NCBI GenBank assembly: GCA_018466975.1
Contig: CM031553.1
Coordinates: 868,001 to 932,000 of the forward strand
Direction of reading: 5' to 3'
Length of the DNA: 64,000 bases
Origin: Sparassis latifolia
Taxonomy: Eukaryota > Basidiomycota > Agaricomycetes > Polyporales > Sparassidaceae
The notes below the pieces were generated by a model. It was not told where the DNA came from. It did not search any database and worked only from the letters and a program-made list of their open reading frames with translations. The first letter of the stretch is position 1. The number at the start of each line of letters is the position of its first letter. Both the position numbers and the translations under genes were made by a program. Shown one piece after another: positions 23,446-32,976 of this stretch.

Positions 23446-24402
23446 TCAATTTTCGCGCACATAATGATGCTTTACATCAAAATGTTTTGATTTCGCGTGG
23501 AATTGGGGATCACGTGCGATTGAGATCGCCGCTGTATTATCCTCGAATAAAATTGTAGGATCTTGTTGCTCGAAACCTATTTCTTTGAATAGTGTTCGGA
23601 GCCACACGGCTTCTTTTGCCGCTTCGGCGGATGCCATGTATTCGGCTTCCGTGGTGGATGATGCGACCGTGGTTTGCTTCTTTGAGCTCCACGTGATCGT
23701 GCCATTTCCTAATTTAAATAAATATCCCGAGATTGATTTGCGATCTCGGATATCGTTCGCATAGTCTGCATCTGAGTAGCCCACAAATATGGATTGATCT
23801 TCGGGCTTGACATCTGCAATTGGCCCGTAGATTATTCCAAGTTCTCGCGTTCCGGATAGATAGCGGAGGACGCGTTTAGCAGCAGTCCAATGAGCCATTC
23901 CGGGATTGGCAGTAAATGAGCTAAGCCGTTGCACGGCGTGAGCAATGTCTGGTCTCGTGGCAATTGCCGCGTACATCAGTGATCCGACGAGCGATGCATA
24001 TCCGTTGTCTCGGTCGCATTCGTCATCAGTTTCGGGTTCTTCTTTTTCAAGCACTGTATTTGGATCAAGAGGCATCCCGACCGTGTTGGCGTTCCGTAAG
24101 CCCATTCTTGTGTAGGATAGACTCAATATATTTTGTCTGAGAGATTTTGATTGTCCGCTTTGAACGGTCTCTCTCAATTTCTATCCCCACAATTTTTGGG
24201 GTTCGCCAAGGTCAGTAACTTCGAACATATTTCGGAGTTCCCTCTTCAATTGGTCCATCAGTGCGCAATCATTGGTGAATATTAATAGGTCGTCTACCCA
24301 AGCGGTGGCGATTTCTATCTTATCACCTTTGATCCGAATGTACGCACATGGATCCGAGAATAGGCGCTTGAATCCCGTGTCTAGTAACTTGCAGTTCAGC
24401 AC
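23446..24402 (-). pseudogene. copia reverse transcriptase (C-terminal part) and RNase H
   Basis: Two open segments, 24181-24402 and 23446-24177, separated by a stop and frame change. The first carries the W-V-D-D-L-L form of the YVDD catalytic motif. The second carries the Ty1/copia RNase H signatures G-Y-S-D-A-D-Y-A, S-I-S-G-Y-L-F, W-S-S-K-K-Q-T and S-T-T-E-A-E-Y, ending in the typical H-F-D-V-K-H-H-Y-V-R-E. The RNase H domain is intact across its length; the polymerase is not. Confidence 0.9.
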
Positions 24403-24454
24403 GATATTCCATTCTCGGCCAGACTGCTTTAGCCCGTAGAGGGTTTTCTTTAAT

Positions 24455-25565
24455 TTACATACGCGGTATGTTCCATCGCTGTATCCTTGGGTTGCCGCAT
24501 ATACACTTCTTCTTTGAGAGTTCCATTGAGATAGGCGCCTTTCCGTCCATCTGTCCGATCTCCCAATCTAAGATTGCGGCTAGCCGAGGATAGCTCGAAT
24601 GGTTTCGAGGTGGACTACGGCGCGAGCGTCTCGGTATAGTCCATGCCTGGGATTTGAGAATATCCCTTCGCAACCAGGCGGGCTTTGTATTTGATTATTT
24701 CACCCTCTTTGTTTGTTTTCTTAACTAGAACCCATTTATTTCCTACAGGTTTTCGATCTTGGGAGGTTCCACTAACTCCCAAGTCTCCATACCCTGTAGT
24801 TGATTGAGTTCCGTCTGGACTGCCTGTTCCCATTTGGGCCACTCGAGTGATCTCTTGGCATCACTGGCGTCTTTGGCTCATCCGCATCCGCATTTCCGTG
24901 GGCGCTCATCGCAATATAGACTAATTCGGCATTTGATTTATCTGGATCATTATCCAGATCTTCGTCTGCCTCTGGGTCGTGCATTAGACGGTAATCATGC
25001 CGAACTGTCTTTCTTCTGGTTCGTCTGGGCTGGCTTGTGCGTCCGTCCGCTTTCCTCGCGTTGATCAGGATCATCATCCTGTCTGCGCTTTCGCGGATTT
25101 TGGCAGGTGACTGTGGCGCGGAAGTTCCTAACTCCCCTCGTGCGCGCGTCTGCGGTCGTTGTGAGTTTGGGACTTGGGTCTTCTTTCCGCATGCGGCACG
25201 TCTGACGCATTGCTAGGTAAAGTGCCCGGAAATATATTTTGCTCCCCCTCACGCTGTGCTGTGAGGATAGGTACGTCAGATCCTATTTGCTCTTGTGGCA
25301 CGTGAGGCGCGTTGCCGGGCAAATGGTCCGGGGAATTCGAAGAAAATTGGAAATTACGCGAGATTTTAATCTGGCGCGTATGTGCATCATAATATTTGAT
25401 GGCTTTGGGTCCGTCCATGTATCCAACAAAAATATACTTGTTGGCACGGGGCGCTAGCTTTGATAGTGTTGCGTCCTCCGTGAGGACCCATACGGGGGAA
25501 CCGAATTCTTGTAGGTACGAGATATTTGGTTTCGTCCGTTCCATTTTCTTCGGGAGTTGCCCCAT
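24455..25565 (-). pseudogene. copia integrase tail and reverse transcriptase N-terminal part
   Basis: Overlapping open segments at 25128-25565, 24772-25077, 24615-24842 and 24455-24673 hold consecutive parts of one protein in different frames. They include G-Y-M-D-G-P-K-A and K-Y-Y-D (integrase C-terminal region) and N-K-W-V-L-V-K-K followed by K-A-R-L-V-A-K-G-Y-S-Q (start of the copia reverse transcriptase). Each change of frame is a small indel. Confidence 0.85.
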
Positions 25566-26193
25566 TTAACGCCTGGGTAGGCGATCTATTTTTAATATAG
25601 ACTGCGTGAGCAATCGCTTCAGCCCAAAGATAACGAGGTAGATCTCTCGCATAGATCATCGCGCGCGCTAGTCCAAGCAGTGTGCGATTCAATCTCTCAG
25701 AGACTCCGTTCTGGGATGGTGAGTACGGCGCAGTCGGACCCATCTCGATCCCTTTCATTTGACACCAGTTAATTAATTCGGTGTTCATATATTCTCGACC
25801 GTTGTCGAGCCTGAGTCGCAAGGGTTTATTTCCAAACTTGCGCTCGATATAGGTAATATAATTCTTTACCTTTTCAGTTACTTCATCTTTATGCCTCATA
25901 AATAGTACTGTACTTCGACGACTGTAATCATCGGTAAATGTAATAAAATATTTCCACCCTTGTAGAGCGGCTGTCTGCGCAGGTCCCCACACATCTGTGT
26001 GTGTTAATTCTCCGGGTACCTTGCTGCATTCGTCCGTCTCTTTGGGAAATGGCTTCCGCGTTGCCTTTGCTTGGATGCACGCCTCGCAATTAATTTCATC
26101 TGGGCTTGGCGAGATTTCTAGGCCATCAACAAGCCCTTCGCGATATAATCGCATAAGCGCTAGTTTCCGATATGGCCATAGATCTTGTGCCAC
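25387..26193 (-). pseudogene. copia integrase catalytic domain
   Basis: The longest clean segment of the element, about 268 codons. It has the end of the GAG-pre-integrase zinc motif (N-C-E-A-C), then H-T-D-V-W-G-P, L-D-N-G-R-E-Y and P-S-Q-N-G-V-S-E-R-L-N-R, which supply the D, D and E of the DDE active site. A frame change near 25560 truncates it relative to the rest of pol. Confidence 0.9.
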
Positions 26194-26663
26194 TCTTCCC
26201 AGGTATGCGGGCGTATTCCTTAGCAGTATAGGTTCGCGCAGGTTGTGGAACTATTGGACGCAATTTCAATGAATATAGTCGTCCATTTTTCTTGCCTATA
26301 GCAAGAGTGTGTTTATTTTTATCTATTAGTATTGCACGACTATTACCCATAAGTACTCTTCCTCCCGCATCGTCCAAACGCGTGATGGAGAGGAGGCTAT
26401 TGGGTGCTGTCGGCGCATACAGTACACTGTGGAGACGGAATTTCACTTTCCGGTCTCCTACTTTACTCGACATCGACCGTATCGCGGCCCAATGCCTGCG
26501 TTGGTTGCGGTCCGATGCCGTGATCACGTGATCTTCGGCGCCTGATAGGTCGCGAAGACTTCACGACGATTTGTAATGTGCGAAGTTGTCCCGGAGTCGG
26601 CAAACCACTCATAGAAAGAAGCGATTTCGCCATCAGATCCGAGAGATACAGTGTCGCTATCAT
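26126..26663 (-). pseudogene. copia protease region
   Basis: Segments 26463-26663 and 26126-26527. The aspartic protease centre F-A-D-S-G-T-T-S lies at 26580-26601. Downstream is the usual stretch leading into the GAG-pre-integrase domain (L-Y-A-P-T, N-S-L-L-S-I). Frame changes split it from both neighbours. Confidence 0.8.
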
Positions 26664-26772
26664 TATCGTGAGGCTATTTTTGCCTCATCCTCTTCGATTC
26701 GACCTCGCGCGCCGTAAGCGCGTTCCGTCTTTTGCCGTTTCATCGGCGGGCCTGTCGGCTTTGCGCCGCCTT

Positions 26773-27604
26773 TAGCCCAACAATCCGTGGCCTTATGCGA
26801 ATTTTCCGCAATTCATACATTTGACCTTGTCGCGGTGCCGACACTCGTTACCAAGATGTCGGCTTTCCGCAGATCGAACATTTTTGTATTCCCCAAAGGC
26901 GCTTTTCCTTTGGCAACCATGGCTTGGTCCGAGGATTGACCGCGCTCGCCACGCTCGTGCCTTCGCCTATTTTCATCAAGAATGATGGCAATCAATTCTT
27001 GTGATGTAAGCTGAGGGCACACGTTGTCAGCACCTTCGGCGCCAACATTGCTGCCCATGGCGCCAAAGTAAGAGCTGAGGAAAGAGTCCCAGCTCTCCGG
27101 TAATGAGGTAGCCAGAATGAGCCGGAAATTCTTGTCAGAAACAACCTTCCCCATTAGGTGGAGTTGTTCCTGGATCTGTCATAGCTGTGTAATGTGACTG
27201 GAGATATTATCTTCTTCCTTGGCTTGCATCCGGTAAAAACGCTGGCACAGCGCGAGAATTCCATGCTGTCCACGCTGTTCCTTGACTGTGCGAAGCTGCT
27301 CCCACATGGCCCGTGCCGTCTCAGCTTCAGCGATGTGCACCATCTGGGAATCTCCCAGCGATAGCACAATTACGTTCTGGGCCTTGAGGTCCTTCTCTCC
27401 CCAGGCGCTAATCTCCGCCTCTCTCGCTGCCCTATTGGCCGGGTCATTACTCGGCTGCGGCCGGTGTCTTTCGGTCACATACTCCTGGAGACCCTTATCA
27501 TTAAGGATGGCCTCGACGCGCGCTTCCACGGAGCCAATTGTCTTCCTTCAGGAGCGGGATCCGTAAGCATTGCTATTGCTCGTATTATCAGCGCTGGTCG
27601 ACAT
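26773..27604 (-). pseudogene. copia gag remains
   Basis: An ATG at 27602-27604 opens a frame that stops after 18 codons. The gag body then continues in other frames at 27179-27529 and 26813-27154 (W-E-Q-L-R and L-P-E-S-W-D-S-F motifs of the UBN2/gag type). It ends with a C-x2-C-x4-H-x4-C zinc knuckle at about 26776-26820. At least three frame changes are needed to read it through. Confidence 0.8.
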
Positions 27605-27684
27605 TATTTGTTCTCGTACTAGTAAGGGGTAACAATTTTTGTAGCCACAATAGGGGCTGTTGTTATCCAAGTATTTATTGGCTA

Positions 27685-27701
27685 GAGCCGGGCTCATAAC
27701 C
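27685..27701 (-). other. Primer binding site, half initiator-tRNA type
   Basis: Immediately after the 5' LTR the element strand reads GGTTATGAGCCCGGCTC. This is complementary to the anticodon arm (GGGCTCATAACC) of eukaryotic Met tRNA, not to a tRNA 3' end. Drosophila copia and relatives use a cleaved half initiator tRNA as primer in the same way. Confidence 0.75.
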
Positions 27702-27939
27702 TGTTAGAAATCGCGCCTTAGTTCCCAAATAGGAAGGTAGTGATGGCGGGTCAAGATCGTCGGGCGCGTGATTACTGCGTCCTAAAATAGATTTCTGTAT
27801 ATATACAGTTCTAGACGCTCCACTTTATATAAGCAAATTTCCTTCTTTGTCTTTCTTTGTAATCATGCCCTCGGCTTGTCTGCCCTTGGGCGCTCCCCAA
27901 TTTCTGGAGCTCCAGAAATTTGGGCGCTACTTTCCAACA
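27702..27939 (-). repeat. 5' LTR of the copia element
   Basis: 238 bp. It contains the same 22-bp palindrome at 27899-27920. Differences from the 3' LTR are single-base insertions or deletions clustered at about 27756-27778; I found no substitutions. Confidence 0.95.
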
Positions 27940-28198
27940 AGTGCGATTTCTGTAGCTTTCGTGGTAAATTGACACATGTTTCTCGTGTACTCTGCGGTAA
28001 GAATCTGTTACTTATAGGCGACTCACCCAGTTTCTCGCAGGAACGCTCACCAACGCCGTGCGATGCACTCGCCGAAGTTCAGGGCAGTCACGGCAATCAA
28101 GAACGAAAGCACCAATAATCAACATGTACCTTGCATGAGCAAACGGACTGGTCCCTCACACCAAGTCTATAGTGAGTTGCAGGAAGGAACTTTTGGTT

Positions 28199-28573
28199 TA
28201 CAGCGCTTTGCATAATTGCGTGAAACTCGCGGGAAAAAATCGCAGTATTTGGCTGGCGCAAACACAGCCATAAACGGAAGGAGGCAGGTCGAGGCCGGTC
28301 ACGAGATCCCTTGCCCACTCAAGAGTTCGCAACAAAAGTACCGTTTGTCGTGCAAAAACCTCATAAGAAAAATGAGTAGGCCACATATGATACTGTTCAG
28401 AGGCCCTGGGACGGGCTGAAAAGTGTTGCGGAGTCCAAACGACAAATGCCGAGGAGAGCCCTGAATGCCGCGGGTGGCTGGCAAACTCCCCACCTTCTCG
28501 ATATGGGTTTGTTTGCACGGACCAAATAGCGGAAAAAAATCCGCGAGTTTCACGCAATTATGCAAAGCGCTGT
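28199..28573. repeat. Inverted repeat pair flanking about 240 bp
   Basis: Arms 28199-28266 and 28506-28573 are inverted copies. The outer 34 bp of each (starting TACAGCGCTTTGCATAATTG) are identical; the inner 34 bp are diverged but alignable (shared TATTTGG and GCAAACA). The structure could be the remains of a small TIR element or a hairpin-forming locus. I see no target duplication. Confidence 0.75.
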
Positions 28574-30192
28574 ATTGGACAGCGACGCGAACCGTGCAGG
28601 GGCGAAAGGATATGACTTGTGGACCTACAATTCGGATCCGTTCACGTCTACACTTTCTAAACACTTCATCGCCATGCCATGGCATGCAAGTGCCTTTGCT
28701 GTTGATTCAACCCTTACCCTGTCTGCAGCATATATACAAAGTAATTATGAGGGAAGACTTTTCTTCCCGCATACTGCACGGATTATGCGCTACGAACCTT
28801 TCATGCAAACGCTATATGCCTGCTGAGTCGATGAGTCGGTGAGGTGCGTATGAGCCATAGAGAGTGGCATAATACTGACTGAGTGCAATACACCCAAAGG
28901 AAATGCATGAATTGTTGAACGGCCTGTCCGAGCAGAGTTAGGATAGGCTACATTCCCCAGACGTCGATAACCACATACTTGAAATGCAGTCGTCATTCTC
29001 CGCACACGACACTGTCTCAACGGCCATATCTGCGACCAATGGGGACACTCTACATCACAGAAAAATCGGCATGTAGTTGCAGCAGAGTCTACTCCTGGTA
29101 AATACAATCAGGGATGTGACCATGGATACAATGCAGCTGTTTTGCATGACCAGAGGCAGCCAGAGGCAGACACAGGCGAAGGCCTGGTAGCCCAATCGTC
29201 GAGGACGGAACGCCAATGTTCCATGAGCACTGCACTGACTTATCTTGCGGCAGTTTCCTGACTTATGTGGTAGAGCGAAAAGTATGACTCACATTACTGG
29301 ACCAGTTTAAATAATACTTAGTAGGGTTGCAACTCGTCAGTTGGAGAGAACTCACGAAAGGGTGCAATCGCAAACGCTGCGATCCCCACGCCAACATGCG
29401 CGAGGAACACGTCAGTGCAACTCTACGTGCTTCCGATTCGCTGCGACAATTCAATAGGTTGAACGGACTAGAGGGCAAACAACGAGAGACGTACAGAGCA
29501 TCACCACGACGAATCGGAATTGTCTACTCATCTGCGGCTCATGCGCCCTTGCCTCGGCGGTCGCGCACAACGGTGCCTGATGAGCAAGGAGTTTGAGCAA
29601 CGGTCGCGAGGTTCACATTGTTTTCGTCACGCGTACCCGGAGGCATATCTCGAGCGGGGTTTACTTGCCTTGGATTACCATGTCAGCATACCTCCCCGGC
29701 ACCGCGAGGCAACGGGCTGCGATTGGAACAAAGCAGTCATGAGTAAGTAGGGGGCCTCGTTCAGTAGAAATATCGCCTGAAGAGCTGCTGAAAAGGCCAC
29801 TAGCAGCTGCAGACTCGGACTATTAATGCATACGTATTATAGGCCCACCGACGTACGCGATTTGTAGAATCAGGCTCCAGCATTCGAGAACGGGCGGCGA
29901 CGACGGTTTTCCTTGACAACCGGCGTCTCCAAATCTTCATTCTCATTTTGAAGACGAGCCTCCGGATCCGGCGGTTGGCACGACAATGTTCTGAGATGAA
30001 ATTCCATCAGAGTTGTTATCAGATAGTGCAGTATGTGCCTTCGATCTCTCATGTGCCGCCTCTCTGCCGTCTCCGGCCAATGAGGTATAGTGCTAGCGTT
30101 CAGACTGACTTGGTGGGGTGGTCCTCGTTGCACGCAACTTAGACCGACCGGGTAAGGTTGGTTGTACCGGTTGCTAGCACGAGCTGCCGTAC

Positions 30193-30277
30193 ATATAAGA
30201 GGGAAACCATGTTCGACCGGTAGGCCTTCTCTCAGTTTTCTCCCTTGTCTTTACCTTCATCCTGCCTTGCTCTTGCT
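30193..30277 (+). promoter_or_regulatory. Probable core promoter of the secreted protein gene
   Basis: An ATATAAGA TATA-type box at 30193-30200 is followed by a CT-rich tract at about 30226-30277 and the start codon at 30406. TATA plus pyrimidine tract is typical of strongly expressed fungal genes. Motif-based. Confidence 0.5.
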
Positions 30278-30405
30278 CGGTCGCTGCCTAGTGTTGCGTT
30301 CATCGACCCGGGGTCGTCTACCTTCATTCTTCGACTCTTTCAAGCTCACAAAGCAATTCGCTCATTTTTACGCCGTCCCAATTCTTCAACCAGATTTAAG
30401 TCGAG

Positions 30406-32100
30406 ATGATTTTCAAAGCCGCTGCGCTTACTGTTTTCCTCTCTCTTTCTTTCTCGGCGAGCGCCGCTCCGGTACGTTCGGACGTAGATCATTGCTGAAT
30501 CTGTAGTAATATTCTTGCCGTAGAGCTTTGATTTTCGTACAGTGCACTCTCCCCCTGGTGAGATAATATCCACTGCAGAATGCTAGTCGACCCGCGCACT
30601 GACTGCGATCGTTCAGGTGATAGCAAGACGGATGGTAGTGCGTCAGGTATGAGTATTTTCCATGAAACCTTGAACTCACCCTGATATTCATACAGCTTCG
30701 TCCTTGGTGGCGGTTGAGTCCGCGGTGTCTTGCGCCACACAAGCAGTAGCAGTAGCTATTGCCGTTTCTTCGGAGGCCGTTTCGTCGTCGATAGTGGATT
30801 CTTCGGCATCAATATCGGTTTCAGCGGCCTCAGCGACCAATACATCTTTAGGGAAGAAGTCTTCCGGCTCTGGGGGGTCAGCTTCATCCGCCGTCTCCGC
30901 GGTGGCATCTTCCTCCGCTGCCTCCGCGGTAGCATCTTCCTCCGCTGCCTCTTCGATAGCATCGTCGGCTACTGCTTCTGTAGTCTCTTCGGCGTCTGCT
31001 TCCGCGAGCGGGTCATCAGAGAACGGCTCATCAAAGAACGGGTCGAAGGGTTCGAAGGGTTCAAAGGGGTCTTTGTCCTCTTCGGTCGTATCATCAGCCG
31101 CTGCCTCCGCGACAGCATCGAGCTCTTCTGGCAATAGTTCCACGGAGGCAGTGTCGTCTTCCGCTTCTGTCTCTTCCACTGCGTCAGCAGCTGCTGTAAG
31201 TGTAGTCAAGAGCTTTCGCATTACAGAGGTACTCACATCGGTTTCAGGCCTCGAGCACTGCATCTGCTAGTAATAACAGTAGCGATCCCCAGTCCGCGTT
31301 GAGTGAGTAACAATCATGATGTCAACTCTGCACAACCGCTCTGAACCTCTTTTACAGCATTGCTTCCTTCTGTTATTGCGACAGGTTTCGAGGACAACGG
31401 TCAGGATGTGTAAGTTCTGTACTTGTGGATACGACGATGTGAAGCTTACAGTCTCGATTTCAGGCCGGCTGCTGGACAAGTCGCGTCATTGACATCGTCG
31501 AACAACTTCATCAACTTCTGTGCGACTGTCCCTCAGTTGCCGATCACCAACGGCCAGCAAATTACGACGGGTTCCTGCAACCCAGCCCCGATGGGTATTA
31601 TCGCCGCCACTACCAACATGCCCTCCGCGAAATTTGTCTTCCCCGCCAACGGCGCCACCATCCCCGCGAACCAGAACTTCACCATCCAGATGGCCGTCTC
31701 GAACTTCGACACTGGGTTCTTCGTGAACGCAGAGAAGAACTACTTCGCAGGGCCCCAGGTCGTTAACAGCGCCGGGAACATCCAGGGCCACTCGCACGTC
31801 GTGATCGAGAAGCTTACGTCGCTCAACCAGACAACGCCCACGCAGCCCACTATCTTTGCATTCTTCAAGGGTATGAACGAAGCCGCGCAGAATGGCGTCC
31901 TGACCGCGACTGTGACAAACGGTCTGCCCGCAGGCGACTATCGATTGGCTTCGATAAACTCTGCCGCAAATCATCAGCCTGTGCTCGTGGCTATCGCCCA
32001 GCACGGCACTCTCGACGACATGATCTATGTAAGAAGGCTTCTCCTCTGAGACCTCTCGTACGCACGCTCACGGTCCCGCTCGCAGTTCACCGCGCAGTAA
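30406..32100 (+). CDS. Secreted Ser/Ala-rich protein, agaricomycete family of unknown function
   Basis: Exon 1 (30406-30471) encodes a 22-residue signal peptide rich in Ala, Leu, Phe and Ser. Later exons are 30696-31195 (Ser/Ala/Gly-rich linker with S-S-A-A-S repeats and K-G-S-K-G-S-K-G-S), 31248-31302, 31358-31409, 31464-32028 and 32086-32100; these five join in frame. The C-terminal domain of about 190 aa starts at G-F-E-D-N-G-Q-D and has S-S-N-N-F-I-N-F-C, G-S-C-N-P-A-P-M-G, G-H-S-H-V-V-I-E and N-H-Q-P-V-L-V-A-I-A-Q-H-G. I recognise it as a recurring mushroom secreted protein without known activity. Exon 2 (near 30579-30646) is unsolved: every GT-AG choice leaves the frame off by one base relative to exon 3. 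The Ser-rich part is probably O-glycosylated and cell-wall associated (inference). Confidence 0.8.
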
Positions 32101-32976
32101 TCACTCTGCAACGCGACAAGCGCGGCTGGAGCTGCTGCTGCGAAGGCGAAGAACTGCCCTCGTCCCTCCACTTGTCTGTCATCTTCTTGCTTTCGGAGTT
32201 TGGGTCGGTTTTCTTCCTTACTTTGCATTCGACTTTCTTTGTACTTGATGTAGACGCACACATGCTCGACGTCGAGCGTTGGCGCTGGTCCCTATCTGTA
32301 GCGGAGCAATTCAAATGGCATGTTGACGGTACTTTGTTGTGAACCTTGAGCCCCGCGACCAAGAACAACAACGCGGACTTCAATTTACAAGGCGCCTGCC
32401 GTGGAAGAAGCTGAAAGCCAATCATCGTAATGATGGTGGTGTACGCCAAGTTGGCGATGGAGCTTCCCATGGCGCGGATCAGCGTGTACTTGGAGACCAC
32501 GACATCGCATTTTTGTTGACTGAATTGGGTAAATGAGAAGGCGTCAACCTTACACAATCTGTCAAGTCATGGGTGCAGTCATGATGGATGTCAGCGTGAA
32601 GCAGTTTCCAGTAAAGGGTATCTGCTCATCTAAACAGCAACGACGGATTTTACAAATTCACCACCTGCCACCGTTCCATGCGACTGTGCCTTTCCAACCG
32701 GACACATCGCTCCGATGGCGGAACACAATTGTGTTGTGTCCATGAAAGCTTTCGGGAACATTTGTGCCTGCGGTTCCAACGTTATCGGGACAGGAACAAT
32801 GAGCAGCAGTATCCATGCGGCTTCTCAGGCGTCACTTCACCGCCAGAGACCACTTGATTGTAAGGTGAAGTCAGATGCTTGCAAGTGCCAGGTGATCAGA
32901 ACAAGAAATCAGACGGAGATGTGACTTACTGCGAACAGTTTTGCATTGTCAGCATGAAAGCTACGCGCAATTTTCC
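32101..32976. other. Convergent intergenic region
   Basis: 876 bp between the secreted protein gene and DEG1. It should hold both 3' ends. No gene or repeat is supported. Confidence 0.4.

Larger units (their letters stand above)
23075..27939 (-). mobile_element. Full-length Ty1/copia LTR retrotransposon, frame-broken
   Basis: A 4865-bp element read on the reverse strand. It has LTRs of 239 and 238 bp beginning TGTTAG and ending CCAACA (plus-strand view), and is flanked by the same 5-bp duplication, AGTGC, at 23070-23074 and 27940-27944. The order of coding remains is gag, protease, integrase, reverse transcriptase, RNase H, which defines Ty1/copia. Gag remains lie at 26813-27604 with a CCHC knuckle near 26773-26825, the protease D-S-G at 26590-26598, the integrase at 25387-26193, the reverse transcriptase W-V-D-D-L-L at 24283-24300 and the RNase H at 23446-24177. 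At least six frameshifts or stops interrupt what should be one polyprotein, so the copy looks non-autonomous as assembled. The near-identical LTRs indicate a recent insertion. Confidence 0.95.
27940..30405. other. Gene-poor flank of the retrotransposon
   Basis: 2.5 kb in which I cannot support a gene. It contains the inverted repeat at 28199-28266 / 28506-28573. All open frames are short and without motifs. The last 250 bp are the promoter of the secreted protein gene. Confidence 0.4.

Noticed and set aside
28299..28685. 128-codon reverse frame across the inverted repeat
   Set aside because: Composition is random-like, no motif, and it spans the repeat arms.
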